This document shows, piece by piece, positions 18,240 to 27,198 of a stretch of 64,000 nucleotides of DNA (within the stretch, counting starts at the first letter, position 1; every line of letters begins with the position of its first letter). Below the pieces are notes generated by a model. The model saw only the letters and a program-made list of their open reading frames with translations, did not search any database and was not told the origin of the DNA. Origin of the DNA: Sphingomonas sp. Leaf34 (GTDB lineage: Bacteria; Pseudomonadota; Alphaproteobacteria; Sphingomonadales; Sphingomonadaceae); NCBI RefSeq assembly GCF_001421805.1, contig NZ_LMLC01000003.1:558236-622235 (forward strand), read 5' to 3'. The translations under genes and the position numbers were made by a program.

Positions 18240-18320
18240 CTCTCCCGTTCGTCCTGAGCGTAGTCGAAGGACCGGTCAGCTTGTGGCAATGTCGTTCGAC
18301 TAGGCTCGGCGCGAACGGGA
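18240..18320. repeat. Inverted repeat CCCGTTCG...CGAACGGG
   Basis: A roughly 80-bp unit between ftsY and yciB whose outer arms CCCGTTCGTCCTGAGC and GCTCGGCGCGAACGGG are inverted. The short inner arms resemble the element inside carA at 4-27. Confidence 0.7.
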
Positions 18321-18345
18321 TTTACCGTATTTCTTGGAAGACATA

Positions 18346-18981
18346 GTGACCAAATCCCCCCTGTCCCCCGGTCTCCGCATGGCGATCGACTATGGCCCGC
18401 TCGCGGTGTTCTTCGCGGTGAACTTCCTCACGCCGGGCGCACCGATCGCGCGCGTCATCGCCGCCACTACCGCGTTCATCATTGCCACGGTCGCGGCGAT
18501 GATCGTGTCGAAGGTGAAGGCGGGGCACATCTCGCCGATGCTATGGATGTCGGGCGCGTTGATCATCGTGTTCGGCGGGCTGACGATCTATTTCCATGAC
18601 CAGCGCTTCATCCAGATGAAGCCGACGATCATCTACACGATGTTCGCCGCAATCCTGCTGTTCGGGCTGCTGACCGGGCGTCCGCTGCTACAGTCGTTGC
18701 TGGAGAGCGCGTATCCCGGCCTTACCGCGCAAGGCTGGCACAAGCTGACGCGCAACTGGGTCGTGTTCTTCATCTTCATGGCGCTGCTGAACGAATTCGT
18801 CTGGCGCTACACGCTGGCGGCCTGGGGCAAGGACGCCGGTTGGAATTTCTGGGTCGGCTTCAAGCTGTGGGGTGCGATACCGCTGACACTGGTCTTTGCG
18901 TTCGCGAACATCCCGATGCTGCTCAAGCACGGATTGCAAACGGGCGACAAAGCCGTGACCGACCTGCCGCCCGAAGGGTGA
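18346..18981 (+). CDS. yciB: Inner membrane-spanning protein YciB / septation protein A
   Basis: 211 residues, five or six hydrophobic helices. Family landmarks are DYGPLAVFFAVNF, MKPTIIYTMFAAILLFGLLTG and the C-terminal ALLNEFVWRYT and WVGFKLWGAIPLTLVFA. A GTG at 18346 is chosen: GGAAG lies five bases before it, better than the TTG at 18334. Linked to envelope maintenance and septation. Downstream of ftsY, separated by the repeat. Confidence 0.92.
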   Translation: MTKSPLSPGLRMAIDYGPLAVFFAVNFLTPGAPIARVIAATTAFIIATVAAMIVSKVKAGHISPMLWMSGALIIVFGGLTIYFHDQRFIQMKPTIIYTMFAAILLFGLLTGRPLLQSLLESAYPGLTAQGWHKLTRNWVVFFIFMALLNEFVWRYTLAAWGKDAGWNFWVGFKLWGAIPLTLVFAFANIPMLLKHGLQTGDKAVTDLPPEG

Positions 18982-18984
18982 TCG

Positions 18985-19087
18985 CTCCCCCTCCCGCTCG
19001 GCAGGGGTTGGGGGAGGGCATGACCAACAGACTAACGCCAGCCTGTGGACAACCCCTCCCCTAGCCTCTCCCGCAAGCGGGAGGGGA
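18985..19087. repeat. Inverted palindrome pair between yciB and sodB
   Basis: Copies of the CCCTCCCGCTCGGCAGGGG-type unit and its inverted partner CTCTCCCGCAAGCGGGAGGGG flank about 55 bp. It separates two convergent genes and may also end their transcripts. Confidence 0.7.
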
Positions 19088-19095
19088 ACCAAGTG

Positions 19096-19710
19096 TCAGC
19101 CCGCGACCTTCGCGTAGCGCTCACCGACGACGTCCCAGTTCACGATGTCCCACCAAGCCTTCAGATAGCCCGGACGGTCATTCTTGTACGTCAAATAATA
19201 GGCGTGTTCCCACACATCGTTGCCCAGCAGCGGCGTGCCCGGCTCCTTGGCGTCGTCCATGAGCGGGTTGTCCTGGTTCGGCGTGCTCGTGACCTTCAAC
19301 TTGCCGCTGTCGTCGGCGATCAGCCATGCCCAGCCCGACCCGAACTGGCCCGCACCCTTGGTGTTGAACTCTTCCTTCAGCTTGTCGAGACCACCGAAAT
19401 CGCGCTCGATTGCTTCGGCCAGCTTGCCCGATGGTGCCTGGCCGCTCTTGGCCGCCATCGTCTTCCAGAAGAAGTCGTGGTTCCAGAAGCCGCCGCCATT
19501 GTTACGGACCAGCGGCGGCTGCGACGAGATCATGCCGAGGATGTCCTCGATCGTCTTGCCGGCCAGCGTGGGGTCCTTTTCGACGCCCTCGTTCAGCTTG
19601 TTGGTATAGGCGGCGTGATGCTTGTCGTGATGAAACTTCATCGTCTCCTGGTCGATCACCGGCTCGAGCGCGTCATAGGCGTAAGGCAGCGGCGGAAGTT
19701 CGAAAGCCAT
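19096..19710 (-). CDS. sodB: Superoxide dismutase, iron type
   Basis: 204 residues, no signal peptide, cytoplasmic. Motifs are the N-terminal MKFHHDKHHAAYTNKLN with a metal His, NNGGGFWNHDFFW with the second His, the GAGQFGSGWAWL block typical of the iron enzyme, and DVWEHAYYLTYKNDRPGYL with the Asp and His ligands. A GGAG site precedes ATG 19710. Monocistronic. Confidence 0.96.
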   Translation of the reverse strand: MAFELPPLPYAYDALEPVIDQETMKFHHDKHHAAYTNKLNEGVEKDPTLAGKTIEDILGMISSQPPLVRNNGGGFWNHDFFWKTMAAKSGQAPSGKLAEAIERDFGGLDKLKEEFNTKGAGQFGSGWAWLIADDSGKLKVTSTPNQDNPLMDDAKEPGTPLLGNDVWEHAYYLTYKNDRPGYLKAWWDIVNWDVVGERYAKVAG

Positions 19711-19823
19711 CAGGAGTCTCCTTCGTGAATGGGGTCGGACGTCAAACGCCCGCGGCCCCCAAATGGTCCCCACAAAGTCGTTACGCAAGCGTACGATCGG
19801 CGCGACCCGCACACGACCGGCCC

Positions 19824-20447
19824 CTAGTCGAGCCGCGGGTTCGCGCCGATCGCGTAGTGGATCGGCTTGAACGTACCGCCGTTCGAATCCGGCGCCGAGC
19901 ATGCCGTCAAGCCGATCACCAGATCCATTACTGCGCGGAAAACGATCTGGTCGCCCGCCTTGCTGATTGGCGGCAGCACGCGAAGCTTGCCAGTTTCGGC
20001 GTCGATCGGCACGTTCATGAAGCAATTGAATGCGTTGGGTATCCGGTCGGGCACGACGCCGTACGGCTCGAGCGCCGCAGCCAAATTACCGAAACAACCC
20101 CGATGCGGCGGCAGCGTCGGATAGAAGTGGTGGAACGTATCGTAGGAGCAGGGCGTGAGCAGGAAATCATGCCGCCCGACATCGTCCGCGACGATCTCAA
20201 GCATTGGCTGAGACCGGTTCGAATAGAGGATGTGCCCCGTCGTCAGGTAGATCGTCTCGGCATAATCGAGCGTCCGACCCGATGAGATTACCTCGTCCAG
20301 ATCGTCCGCCGCGAAGGCCAACAGATCGGCGACCTGCTCGCCGCGCGGATCGATCACCGTCAGGATCTCGCCGCGCGCCAGCCGGAACGCCGTACCGTTT
20401 CGCTCGGGGATCTCGTGGATCGTCAGTGCCTCGATCATGCCGCTCAC
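19824..20447 (-). CDS. DUF1989 / urea carboxylase-associated family protein
   Basis: 207 residues. Family blocks include RGEILTVIDPRGEQVADLLAF, HDFLLTPCSYDTF, HRGCFGNL and NAFNCFMNVPID, then VFRAVMDLVIGLTACS. Two DUF1989 proteins are known to form carboxyguanidine deiminase with urea or guanidine carboxylase; here there is one copy and no carboxylase. It overlaps the upstream YqcI-like gene by 4 bp (ATGA), so the two products probably act together. Substrate unknown; a guanidino or ureido compound is a reasonable guess. Confidence 0.88.
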   Translation of the reverse strand: MSGMIEALTIHEIPERNGTAFRLARGEILTVIDPRGEQVADLLAFAADDLDEVISSGRTLDYAETIYLTTGHILYSNRSQPMLEIVADDVGRHDFLLTPCSYDTFHHFYPTLPPHRGCFGNLAAALEPYGVVPDRIPNAFNCFMNVPIDAETGKLRVLPPISKAGDQIVFRAVMDLVIGLTACSAPDSNGGTFKPIHYAIGANPRLD

Positions 20448-21151
20448 TGCGATGCCCCCTGATAGGAAAACGGGCAGCGCCAGACTTCGTCGACCGAGCG
20501 GCCGCTATACTGCCGGGCCTCGCTCATCTCACCGTGCCGTGTGAGCATCGGATTACGCGACCCGGCAATCGCCTCGTCGCGCACCATGATCTTTTCGCGC
20601 ATCGTCTCATACCGACCCTGCGCGCGCAGGATCGTGAACTGGTCGTGGAGATTAAAGACCATCGTCGGACGCGCGAACTGCCTCGCCGGGCGGCTCGCAT
20701 TGGGATGCAGCCCGACAACGAAAAACGCCTCGCCGCCGAAGCTCAGCGAGAAATGCGGGCTGTCGGGATCCGCACTCACCCGCGCATCATAATCCTGGCC
20801 GCGCCACACATCCTTGTCGGACAGCGACTGGATACGGTTCCAGAGATGCCGCTCGAACGTCGGTTCGTCGAACGTGACGGGCTCGTCGAACACGACGGCA
20901 AAGCTCCGGAACAACGCAGGATCCTCGCGATACGCGGCTGCGAAGGTCAGCAGGCCGTCATGGATCCGCACATCGTCCCATGCGCTGTCGATCCGGTTGC
21001 ACGAGAGCACCTCGAGCGTCCCCTTGGCGACCGCGGCCTTGGCACCGACGCACGGAAAACTGGCCTCGGCAATGTGATCGCGGAGCAGGGCCACGTGCGT
21101 GTCCTGATCCTTGTGGCGCCAGGGGAATAGGGATGAGTGCTGGATTTCCAT
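20444..21151 (-). CDS. YqcI/YcgG family protein (GntA/DcsA-like haem N-hydroxylase relative)
   Basis: 235 residues, start ATG 21151. It carries the family core: SFPCVGAKAAVAKGTLE, VVFDEPVTFDEPTFERHLW, DSPHFSLSFGGEAFFVVGLH, the PNASRPARQF motif and YETMREKIMVRDEAIAG. Characterised members (GntA of guanitoxin, DcsA of D-cycloserine synthesis) are haem-dependent enzymes that hydroxylate guanidino nitrogens. First gene of a coupled pair with DUF1989. The family call is firm; the reaction here is inference. Confidence 0.86.
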   Translation of the reverse strand: MEIQHSSLFPWRHKDQDTHVALLRDHIAEASFPCVGAKAAVAKGTLEVLSCNRIDSAWDDVRIHDGLLTFAAAYREDPALFRSFAVVFDEPVTFDEPTFERHLWNRIQSLSDKDVWRGQDYDARVSADPDSPHFSLSFGGEAFFVVGLHPNASRPARQFARPTMVFNLHDQFTILRAQGRYETMREKIMVRDEAIAGSRNPMLTRHGEMSEARQYSGRSVDEVWRCPFSYQGASQ

Positions 21152-21298
21152 GGGATCAAGGACGCTTTGCTGCGCCGCGTGTTCCGCCCATTGCCGTGGG
21201 TTAAGGCGATTACGGCCGCGACGAAGCGTGATATTTGCTCACGTGCGATAGTTAATATTGCCGGACTGTAGAGAGTTACGCGAGTCGGCCCCAAATCT
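21152..21298. promoter_or_regulatory. Upstream region of the YqcI-DUF1989 operon
   Basis: A 147-bp gene-free stretch, relatively AT-rich around 21228-21265. It must hold the operon promoter on the minus strand; no clear operator was identified. Confidence 0.3.
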
Positions 21299-21628
21299 TC
21301 ACGACGCGTTTATTGTCGCGAACCATGCCGCATAGAGTGTCGTCCGCGCCAGATGCCGGTTCAGATCGGGGGCGCCGTCCGTCCACCATACCGGACCTCT
21401 TTCGCCGAGTTTGTGCTTCGCTATGTCGACCGCCCCATGCGCGGCGTGCTCGGCGGACTCATCGCCGCTGCGACGAGCCTGGCCAACCGCCCGGCGCGCA
21501 TCCATCAGATCATGCACGAAGGACTCCCGCTCCGAGTCCGACAATCCCGGGTTCGCCTTGCGCCACAACCGCCCGCGAACCACGATATACCGCCCGTCCG
21601 GTGTCGACAGGGGGGCTTCTCGCACCAT
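21299..21628 (-). CDS. Conserved hypothetical protein (109 aa)
   Basis: A small soluble, charged protein with blocks DGRYIVVRGRLWRKANPGL, DLMDARRAVGQARRSGD, and LGERGPVWWTDGAPDLNR. I recall similar small proteins across alphaproteobacteria, without a function. Its ATG shares one base with the stop of the upstream SDR gene (TGATG), so it is expressed with it. No catalytic motif recognised. Confidence 0.75.
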   Translation of the reverse strand: MVREAPLSTPDGRYIVVRGRLWRKANPGLSDSERESFVHDLMDARRAVGQARRSGDESAEHAAHGAVDIAKHKLGERGPVWWTDGAPDLNRHLARTTLYAAWFATINAS

Positions 21629-22425
21629 CAGGCTGCGGTCCTACCGTATTCCTGGCGGGTCACGGGGTGGCTCGACGACAACCCACCATCGACCGCGATC
21701 GCCTGACCGTTGACGTAGCTGGCATCGTCGGAGGCAAGGAACAGCGCGACCTTGGCGAGTTCCTCGGGCTGTGCACCGCGCTGGAGCGGGTTCAGACGGC
21801 CGACGCGGTCCATCTTGTTGGCCTCGCGCGCATAATCAAAGACGGGCTTGGTCATGCCGGTCTCGGTGAGCCCCGGGCAGATCGCGTTGACGCGGACGTT
21901 GGAGCCGGTGAGCTGCTGTGCGGAGACGGCGGCCAGATTGATGACGCCCGCTTTGGACGCCGAATAAGCCGGCGAGCCGGCGCCCGAGCGGATCCCGGCG
22001 ACGCTAGCGGTCAGGACGATCGCGCCCTTCCCTCGTTCGGCAATGCGCGGCGCGGCATGCTTTATCGCGAGGAACGGGCCGATCAGGTTGACGCGGAGCA
22101 CCTCGGTGATCAGCGCGACGTCGGTATCGAAGAGGTTCGCCATCCCGCCCGAGATGCCCGCATTGGCGAACATCACGTCGAGCCCGCCGAAACTGTCGCA
22201 CGCGAGCGTCACCGCGCGGATCACGTCGTCCTCGATCCCGGCGTCGATGCGGATCGCCTTTGCGGTACCGCCTGCTTGCGTGACCAGATGCGCAGTCTCG
22301 TCCGCCCCTTCGGTTTTGTCGGCGACGATGACGTGGCCTCCCTCGGCCGCGAACAGCAGTGCGGCCGCGCGGCCGATGCCCGAGCCTGCGCCGGTGACGA
22401 TGATCGACTTGTTCTCGAAACGCAT
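21628..22425 (-). CDS. Short-chain dehydrogenase/reductase
   Basis: 265 residues. Classical SDR: NAD(P) motif VTGAGSGIGRAAALLFA with an acidic ADK after the second strand, favouring NAD; FANAGISGG, the catalytic Ser in LTASVAGIRSG and YSASK, and the C-terminal GQAIAVDGG. GGAG precedes ATG 22425. It is 14 bp downstream of a second SDR gene, so the two probably share a transcript and act on hydroxy or keto intermediates of the same substrate. Confidence 0.93.
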   Translation of the reverse strand: MRFENKSIIVTGAGSGIGRAAALLFAAEGGHVIVADKTEGADETAHLVTQAGGTAKAIRIDAGIEDDVIRAVTLACDSFGGLDVMFANAGISGGMANLFDTDVALITEVLRVNLIGPFLAIKHAAPRIAERGKGAIVLTASVAGIRSGAGSPAYSASKAGVINLAAVSAQQLTGSNVRVNAICPGLTETGMTKPVFDYAREANKMDRVGRLNPLQRGAQPEELAKVALFLASDDASYVNGQAIAVDGGLSSSHPVTRQEYGRTAA

Positions 22426-22439
22426 GGGTCTGTCTCCGG

Positions 22440-23204
22440 TTAGATCGTGACGCCGCCGTCGATGACCATCGTCTGGCCGGTCATGAAGCTGCTCGCGGGC
22501 GAGGCGAGAAACACGACCGCGCCGGCGATCTCGTGCGGCTCGCCGATCCGGCGCAGGGGCACGCTGGTGTTCGCCGCCTCGATCCGCTGCGGGTCTTCCC
22601 ACAACGCCCGCGCGAAGTCGGTCTTGATCAGCCCGGGCGCGATGCAGTTCACGCGGACCCCCGATGGTCCGAACTCGACTGCAAGGTTGCGCGCCAACTG
22701 CATATCCGCGGCCTTGCTGATGCAATAGGCGCCGATCACCGGAGAGCCGCGGAGGCCGCCGATCGACGAGATGATGACGATGCTCCCGCTTCCACGCTGG
22801 AGCATCTCGGGCGCGACCATCTGGATCAGCCAGTGGTTCGAAACGATATTGTTATCGAGGATCTTGCGGAACTGGTCGTCGGCGATCCCGGCTTGCGGCC
22901 CGTAATAGGGGTTGGACGCAGCGTTGCAGACGAGCACGTCGATCCGGCCGAACTGCGTGCGGGTCTCGTCGACGAGGTGCTGGAGACCGACCTTGTCGGA
23001 GATGTTGGCAGCGATCGCGATCGCGGTCCCCTCGCCATATTTCGCGTTTAGGTCCGCAGCGACGGTATCGCAGGCGTCCTGCTTGCGGCTGGAGATGACG
23101 ACTTTCGCGCCGTGTTCGGCCAGGTCATGCGCCGAGGCCAGCCCGATCCCGCGCGAGGATCCGGTGACGATGGCGACCTTATCGGTCAGATCGAACTGCG
23201 ACAC
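22440..23204 (-). CDS. Short-chain dehydrogenase/reductase
   Basis: 254 residues from GTG 23204, chosen because GGAGAG stands eight bases upstream and the preceding codons belong to a repeat. Motifs: VTGSSRGIGLASAHDLAEHG with ISSRK after it, so NADP is likely; CNAASNPYYGP, SIGGLRGS, AYCISKAA and FMTGQTMVIDGG. Resembles SDRs of the type found beside acyl-CoA dehydrogenase and APH-type kinase genes. First of the SDR-SDR-109 aa chain. Confidence 0.92.
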   Translation of the reverse strand: MSQFDLTDKVAIVTGSSRGIGLASAHDLAEHGAKVVISSRKQDACDTVAADLNAKYGEGTAIAIAANISDKVGLQHLVDETRTQFGRIDVLVCNAASNPYYGPQAGIADDQFRKILDNNIVSNHWLIQMVAPEMLQRGSGSIVIISSIGGLRGSPVIGAYCISKAADMQLARNLAVEFGPSGVRVNCIAPGLIKTDFARALWEDPQRIEAANTSVPLRRIGEPHEIAGAVVFLASPASSFMTGQTMVIDGGVTI

Positions 23205-23225
23205 ATCTACTCTCCCCGCATCAAT

Positions 23226-23312
23226 TCCGTCACCCCAGCGAAAGCTGGGGTATTCCCGTTGGCTGGCGCTGCGATCCAAACCGGGAGATCCCAGCTTTCG
23301 CTGGGATGACGG
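23226..23312. repeat. Palindromic repeat (CCCAGCGAAAGCTGGG type)
   Basis: Arms GTCACCCCAGCGAAAGCTGG and CCAGCTTTCGCTGGGATGAC enclose about 45 bp. A near copy is at 25586-25672. Both lie between genes of the catabolic cluster. Confidence 0.8.
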
Positions 23313-23342
23313 ATGGGGCGGGAGCAGCCAGATCGATCGCAA

Positions 23343-24425
23343 TCAAGCCCCGGCCTTCACCGCAAATCCCCAGGCCGCATCCGCCAGCCCGTGGATCTTC
23401 GCGACCGTCTTCTCCGCCTGCGCGCTAGACGCGGTGCCGTCGATGATGCGCTTCTTGATCCCCTGCACGATGCCGGTCAGCCGGAAGAGATTATAGGCGA
23501 AATACCAGTTGAGATCGGGCACGCCGTCGCGGCCGGTTGCCGCGCAATACCGCTCGACGACCTGCTCGATCGTCGGGATCCCCGTGTCCGGCCCGGTCAT
23601 GCCGAGCACGCCGGAACGCCCCTCGGGCTCGGTCACCCAGCTCATCAGCAGATACGAGAAGTCCGCAAGCGGATCGCCGAGCGTCGATAGCTCCCAGTCG
23701 AGCACCGCGATCACCTTGGGCCCTGCCTCGTTCGACTTGGGGGCTGCAAAGATCATGTTGTCGATGCGATAGTCGCCGTGGACGATCGAGGTCCGAGTCT
23801 GCTCGGGCAGCGTCCGCGGCAGCCATTCGATGAGGCGCTCGACCGACTCCATGCGCTCGGTCTCGGCAGCGCGATATTGCTTGGTCCAGCGGCCGACCTG
23901 ACGCTCGAAATAATTCCCCGGCTTGCCGTAATCGCCAAGCCCTGCCGCGGCGTAGTCCGTATTGTGGAGCGCGGCGAGCGTGTCGACCATCGCCTCGTAA
24001 TGCGCGGTCCGCTCGGCGGGCGTCGCATCCGGCATCGCGCCGTCCCAGATCGTCCGCCCCTCGACCATCTCCATGACGTAGAACGCCGAACCAATCACGC
24101 CCGCGTCCTCGCATAGCCCGTAGGGCCGCGGGACGGGGAAGCCGGTCGGATGCAGGCCCGCGATCACGCGGTATTCGCGGTCGACCGCGTGCGCGGAGGG
24201 CAGGATCGGGCCGAACGGTTTGCGCCGCAGGACATAGGCGCGATTTGGCGTGTCGAGCCGATAGGTCGGGTTCGACTGCCCGCCTGCGAACTTCGCGTAA
24301 GTCAGCGGCCCCGCATAATGGGGCACGTTGGCCGACATCCAGGCGCCAAGCGCATCGAGGTCGAGCCGATCCTTGTCGCCGACCGCGATCGTGCCAACCA
24401 TGCTGGTGGCTGCGTCGCTCGTCAT
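23343..24425 (-). CDS. APH-type phosphotransferase (ACAD10/11 N-domain, LvaA-like)
   Basis: 360 residues of the aminoglycoside-phosphotransferase-like kinase fold: FAGGQSNPTYRLDT (nucleotide loop), YVLRRKPFGPILPSAHAVDRE, FYVMEMVEGRTIWDGAMPD, the catalytic HGDYRIDNMIF and the metal-binding DWELSTLGDPLADFSYLL. This subgroup is related to LvaA of Pseudomonas and to the kinase half of human ACAD11, which phosphorylate 4-hydroxyacyl-CoA. An ACAD11-like dehydrogenase is encoded nearby at 25759-27042. Antibiotic inactivation is unlikely. Confidence 0.88.
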   Translation of the reverse strand: MTSDAATSMVGTIAVGDKDRLDLDALGAWMSANVPHYAGPLTYAKFAGGQSNPTYRLDTPNRAYVLRRKPFGPILPSAHAVDREYRVIAGLHPTGFPVPRPYGLCEDAGVIGSAFYVMEMVEGRTIWDGAMPDATPAERTAHYEAMVDTLAALHNTDYAAAGLGDYGKPGNYFERQVGRWTKQYRAAETERMESVERLIEWLPRTLPEQTRTSIVHGDYRIDNMIFAAPKSNEAGPKVIAVLDWELSTLGDPLADFSYLLMSWVTEPEGRSGVLGMTGPDTGIPTIEQVVERYCAATGRDGVPDLNWYFAYNLFRLTGIVQGIKKRIIDGTASSAQAEKTVAKIHGLADAAWGFAVKAGA

Positions 24426-24435
24426 GAGCCCATCC

Positions 24436-25518
24436 TCACGAGAAGGTGATCACGCTTCGGGTCGTGTCCCCGCGCCGCAGTTCGTCGAACGCGTCATTGA
24501 TCCGCTCGAGCGGCATCCGGTCGGCGATGATCGTGTCGAGGTCGAGCAATCCTCGCATGTAGAAGTCGACCAGCCGCGGGATATCGACCGGAAACCGGTT
24601 CGAGCCCATGAAGCCGCCCTGCAACCGCTTCCCCGACAACAGGTCCATCGCCGACAGCCCGACCTTCTCGCCGAGCGGCATCATGCCGAGGATCGTCGCG
24701 GTGCCGCCACGCCGCAGCACCTTGACCGCGGTCGCCGCCGATTGCGCCCGCCCGACCGCCTCGATCGCGTGATGCACGCCGCCCTTGGTCAACGAGACGA
24801 CCTCGTCCGCCGCGGTGTCGGACAGCGCGTCGATGCTGTGAGTCGCGCCGAGCTTCTCCGCCATCGCGCGCTTCTCCGGCACCGGGTCGAGCGCGATGAT
24901 CTTGCCCGCGCCCGCGATCTTGGCCGCATTGACCGCGGCGAGGCCGATTCCGCCGCAACCGACCACGCACACCGTCTCTCCTGGCGTCACGTCCGTGGTG
25001 TTGAACACCGCCCCCGCCCCGGTGGTGATCGCGCAACCGAGCAGCGCGGCACGATCCATCGGCATGTCGCGGTCGATCGCGACGCACGCATGTTCGTGGA
25101 CCAGCATCATCTCGGCATAGGCGCTGAGGTTGAGCATCTGCGCGATCGGCCGGTCGCCAAGCATCAACCGCGGCGGCGCGCCCTTGGGTCGACGCACCGA
25201 ACTGTCGACGCACAAGGCCATCCGCCCGGTGACGCAGAATTCGCAATGCCCGCAGAACGCCGACAGACACGTGACGACGTGGTCGCCGACCTTGACCATG
25301 CCGACCTCGTCACCGATCGCCTCGACCACCCCGCAAGCTTCATGGCCCGGGATGGTCGGCATCGCATGCGGATAGGCGCCGTCGACGAAATGCAGGTCGG
25401 AACGGCACACGCCGACCGCCATCGTCCGGATCAGGACCTCGCGCGGGCCCGGCTTCGAGATGGTGACATCCTCGATGCTGAGCGGGGTGTTGGCTTCGAA
25501 AAGGACTGCGGCTTTCAT
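24436..25518 (-). CDS. Zn-dependent alcohol dehydrogenase (MDR family)
   Basis: 360 residues. Catalytic zinc ligands are visible in VGVCRSDLH (C38) and IPGHEACG (H59); the structural zinc cysteines are in CLSAFCGHCEFCVTGRMALC. The cofactor motif is VVGCGGIGLAAVNAA with ALDPVPEK after it, favouring NAD. Close to class-III-like and NDMA-dependent dehydrogenases in layout. It lies 10 bp before the phosphotransferase gene in the same direction. Confidence 0.92.
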   Translation of the reverse strand: MKAAVLFEANTPLSIEDVTISKPGPREVLIRTMAVGVCRSDLHFVDGAYPHAMPTIPGHEACGVVEAIGDEVGMVKVGDHVVTCLSAFCGHCEFCVTGRMALCVDSSVRRPKGAPPRLMLGDRPIAQMLNLSAYAEMMLVHEHACVAIDRDMPMDRAALLGCAITTGAGAVFNTTDVTPGETVCVVGCGGIGLAAVNAAKIAGAGKIIALDPVPEKRAMAEKLGATHSIDALSDTAADEVVSLTKGGVHHAIEAVGRAQSAATAVKVLRRGGTATILGMMPLGEKVGLSAMDLLSGKRLQGGFMGSNRFPVDIPRLVDFYMRGLLDLDTIIADRMPLERINDAFDELRRGDTTRSVITFS

Positions 25519-25585
25519 GTCTGCCTCTCGTTAGATTCTGTCTTCTTTATCCCCGAACCCTGCCTCGAGCCCCTCGCCCAAGCCC

Positions 25586-25672
25586 GTCACCCCAGCGAAA
25601 GCTCAGGTATCCCTGTTGGCGGGCGCCGCGACCCGAATGGGGAGATCCCAGCTTTCGCTGGGATGACGAACA
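25586..25672. repeat. Palindromic repeat (second copy of the 23226 type)
   Basis: Arms GTCACCCCAGCGAAAGCTCA and CCAGCTTTCGCTGGGATGAC. Nearly identical outside a few bases to the 23226-23312 copy. Confidence 0.8.
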
Positions 25673-25758
25673 AGGGGTGGTGATCTTGAGAAGGGTTCGG
25701 GTGACGGATTGGGCAAGGCGATCGTCGCCCGACTTCGCCCCGGATGAACGACGTGCTT

Positions 25759-27042
25759 CTACCGGCTGACCCCGACATCCCCGCTCGATACGCCACCCTT
25801 GCGGAAGTCCCCGTATTTCCCGAACTCGTTGCGCGCGATGGAGCGGTTGTGAACCTCGTCCGGACCATCCGCGAACCGCAGCGTCCGCATCGCCGCCCAG
25901 TCGTGCGCCAGGCGGAAGTCGCCCGACACGCCGCCGCCGCCATGCGCCTGGATCGCATCATCGAGGATCCGCAGAGCCATGTTCGGTGCTGCGACCTTGA
26001 TCATCGAGATCTCGAGTTGCGCAGCCTTGTTGCCCGCCTTGTCCATCATGTCCGCCGCCTTGAGGCACAGCAGGCGAGTCATCTCGATATCGATCCGCGC
26101 GGTGGCGATACGCTCTTCCCAGACCGAGAAATCGGCGATCCGCTTGCCGAATGCGACACGGGTCAGCAGCCGCTTGGCCATCGCCTCGATCGCGGTTTCG
26201 GCGACGCCGATCGTGCGCATGCAGTGATGGATGCGGCCCGGCCCGAGCCGACCCTGCGCGATCTCGAACCCTCGGCCCTCGCCCAGCAGCACGTTCTCGA
26301 CCGGCACGCGGACATTCTCGAGCACCACTTCGCCATGCCCGTGCGGCGCGTGATCATAGCCATAGACCGACAACATCCGCTTGATCGTCACGCCGGGGGT
26401 ATCGAGCGGCACGAGGATCTGGCTCTGCTGCTGGTGGCGCGATCCCTCGAACGACGTCTTGCCCATGACGATCGCGATCTTGCAACGCGGATCGCCGACG
26501 CCGCTCGACCACCATTTCGTTCCGTTGATGACGTAGTGATCGCCGTCGCGGACCATCGACGTCTCGATGTTGGTCGCATCCGACGACGCCACCGCGGGCT
26601 CGGTCATCAGGAACGCCGACCGGATTTCGCCACGCATCAGCGGCCCCAGATACGCTTCCTTCTGCGCGCGCGTGCCATAGCGGTGGAACACCTCCATGTT
26701 GCCGGTGTCGGGCGCGGAACAGTTGAAGCACTCGCTCGCCCAGCCGACCTTGCCCATCTCCTCGGCGCATAACGCATATTCGAGATTGGTGAGCTGCGTC
26801 CCCTCGAACGCGAACGAATCATCGACATGAGTCTGCCCGGAATGCGGCGGCATGAAGAAATTCCATAGGCCTGCGGCCTTGGCCTTTTCCTTCATCTCCT
26901 CGATCACCGGGAGCACCTTCCAGCGCTCTCCCTCATGCTCCTGCGCGTCGTAATCGGCCTGGCGCGGGCGGATATTCTGGTCGATGAAATCGCGCACCCG
27001 ATCGCGGAAATACGTCTCTCGTTCGGTGAGGCTGAAATCCAT
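25759..27042 (-). CDS. Acyl-CoA dehydrogenase, ACAD11-like
   Basis: 427 residues, FAD-dependent. The N-terminal [59 protein letters not shown], then [20 protein letters not shown] and [10 protein letters not shown], and [16 protein letters not shown]. The [11 protein letters not shown] phrase is characteristic of ACAD10/11 and LvaC enzymes. With the APH-type kinase it could remove a 4-hydroxyl as phosphate. The gene is divergent from the TetR regulator, with a likely operator between them. Confidence 0.92.
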   Translation of the reverse strand: MDFSLTERETYFRDRVRDFIDQNIRPRQADYDAQEHEGERWKVLPVIEEMKEKAKAAGLWNFFMPPHSGQTHVDDSFAFEGTQLTNLEYALCAEEMGKVGWASECFNCSAPDTGNMEVFHRYGTRAQKEAYLGPLMRGEIRSAFLMTEPAVASSDATNIETSMVRDGDHYVINGTKWWSSGVGDPRCKIAIVMGKTSFEGSRHQQQSQILVPLDTPGVTIKRMLSVYGYDHAPHGHGEVVLENVRVPVENVLLGEGRGFEIAQGRLGPGRIHHCMRTIGVAETAIEAMAKRLLTRVAFGKRIADFSVWEERIATARIDIEMTRLLCLKAADMMDKAGNKAAQLEISMIKVAAPNMALRILDDAIQAHGGGGVSGDFRLAHDWAAMRTLRFADGPDEVHNRSIARNEFGKYGDFRKGGVSSGDVGVSR

Positions 27043-27085
27043 GCGGGCTCTCCATTCGTCATCGCTTTGGAGGCGGGTTAAACCA

Positions 27086-27101
27086 TACCGCGTATTCGGT
27101 A
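27086..27101. promoter_or_regulatory. Likely TetR operator, TACCG-N6-CGGTA
   Basis: A perfect inverted repeat TACCGCGTATTCGGTA in the 156-bp space between the divergent acyl-CoA dehydrogenase and TetR genes. Its position and size suit the neighbouring regulator. Inferred. Confidence 0.5.
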
Positions 27102-27198
27102 AAGCGTACGGAGAGGTCCAGAAAGCATGTTTTCAAGTCCGCCCTGAAAGCGCCTAAAAAGCACTGTATCTTCAAATCGAAGCTGTTAGGGTGTTTCG

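Noticed and set aside
19867..19900. tRNA-like GTTCGAATCC sequence
   Set aside because: It lies inside the DUF1989 coding sequence and has no cloverleaf around it.
23343..24425. Aminoglycoside resistance kinase
   Set aside because: The fold is shared, but the motifs and the acyl-CoA neighbours fit the ACAD10/11-LvaA subgroup.
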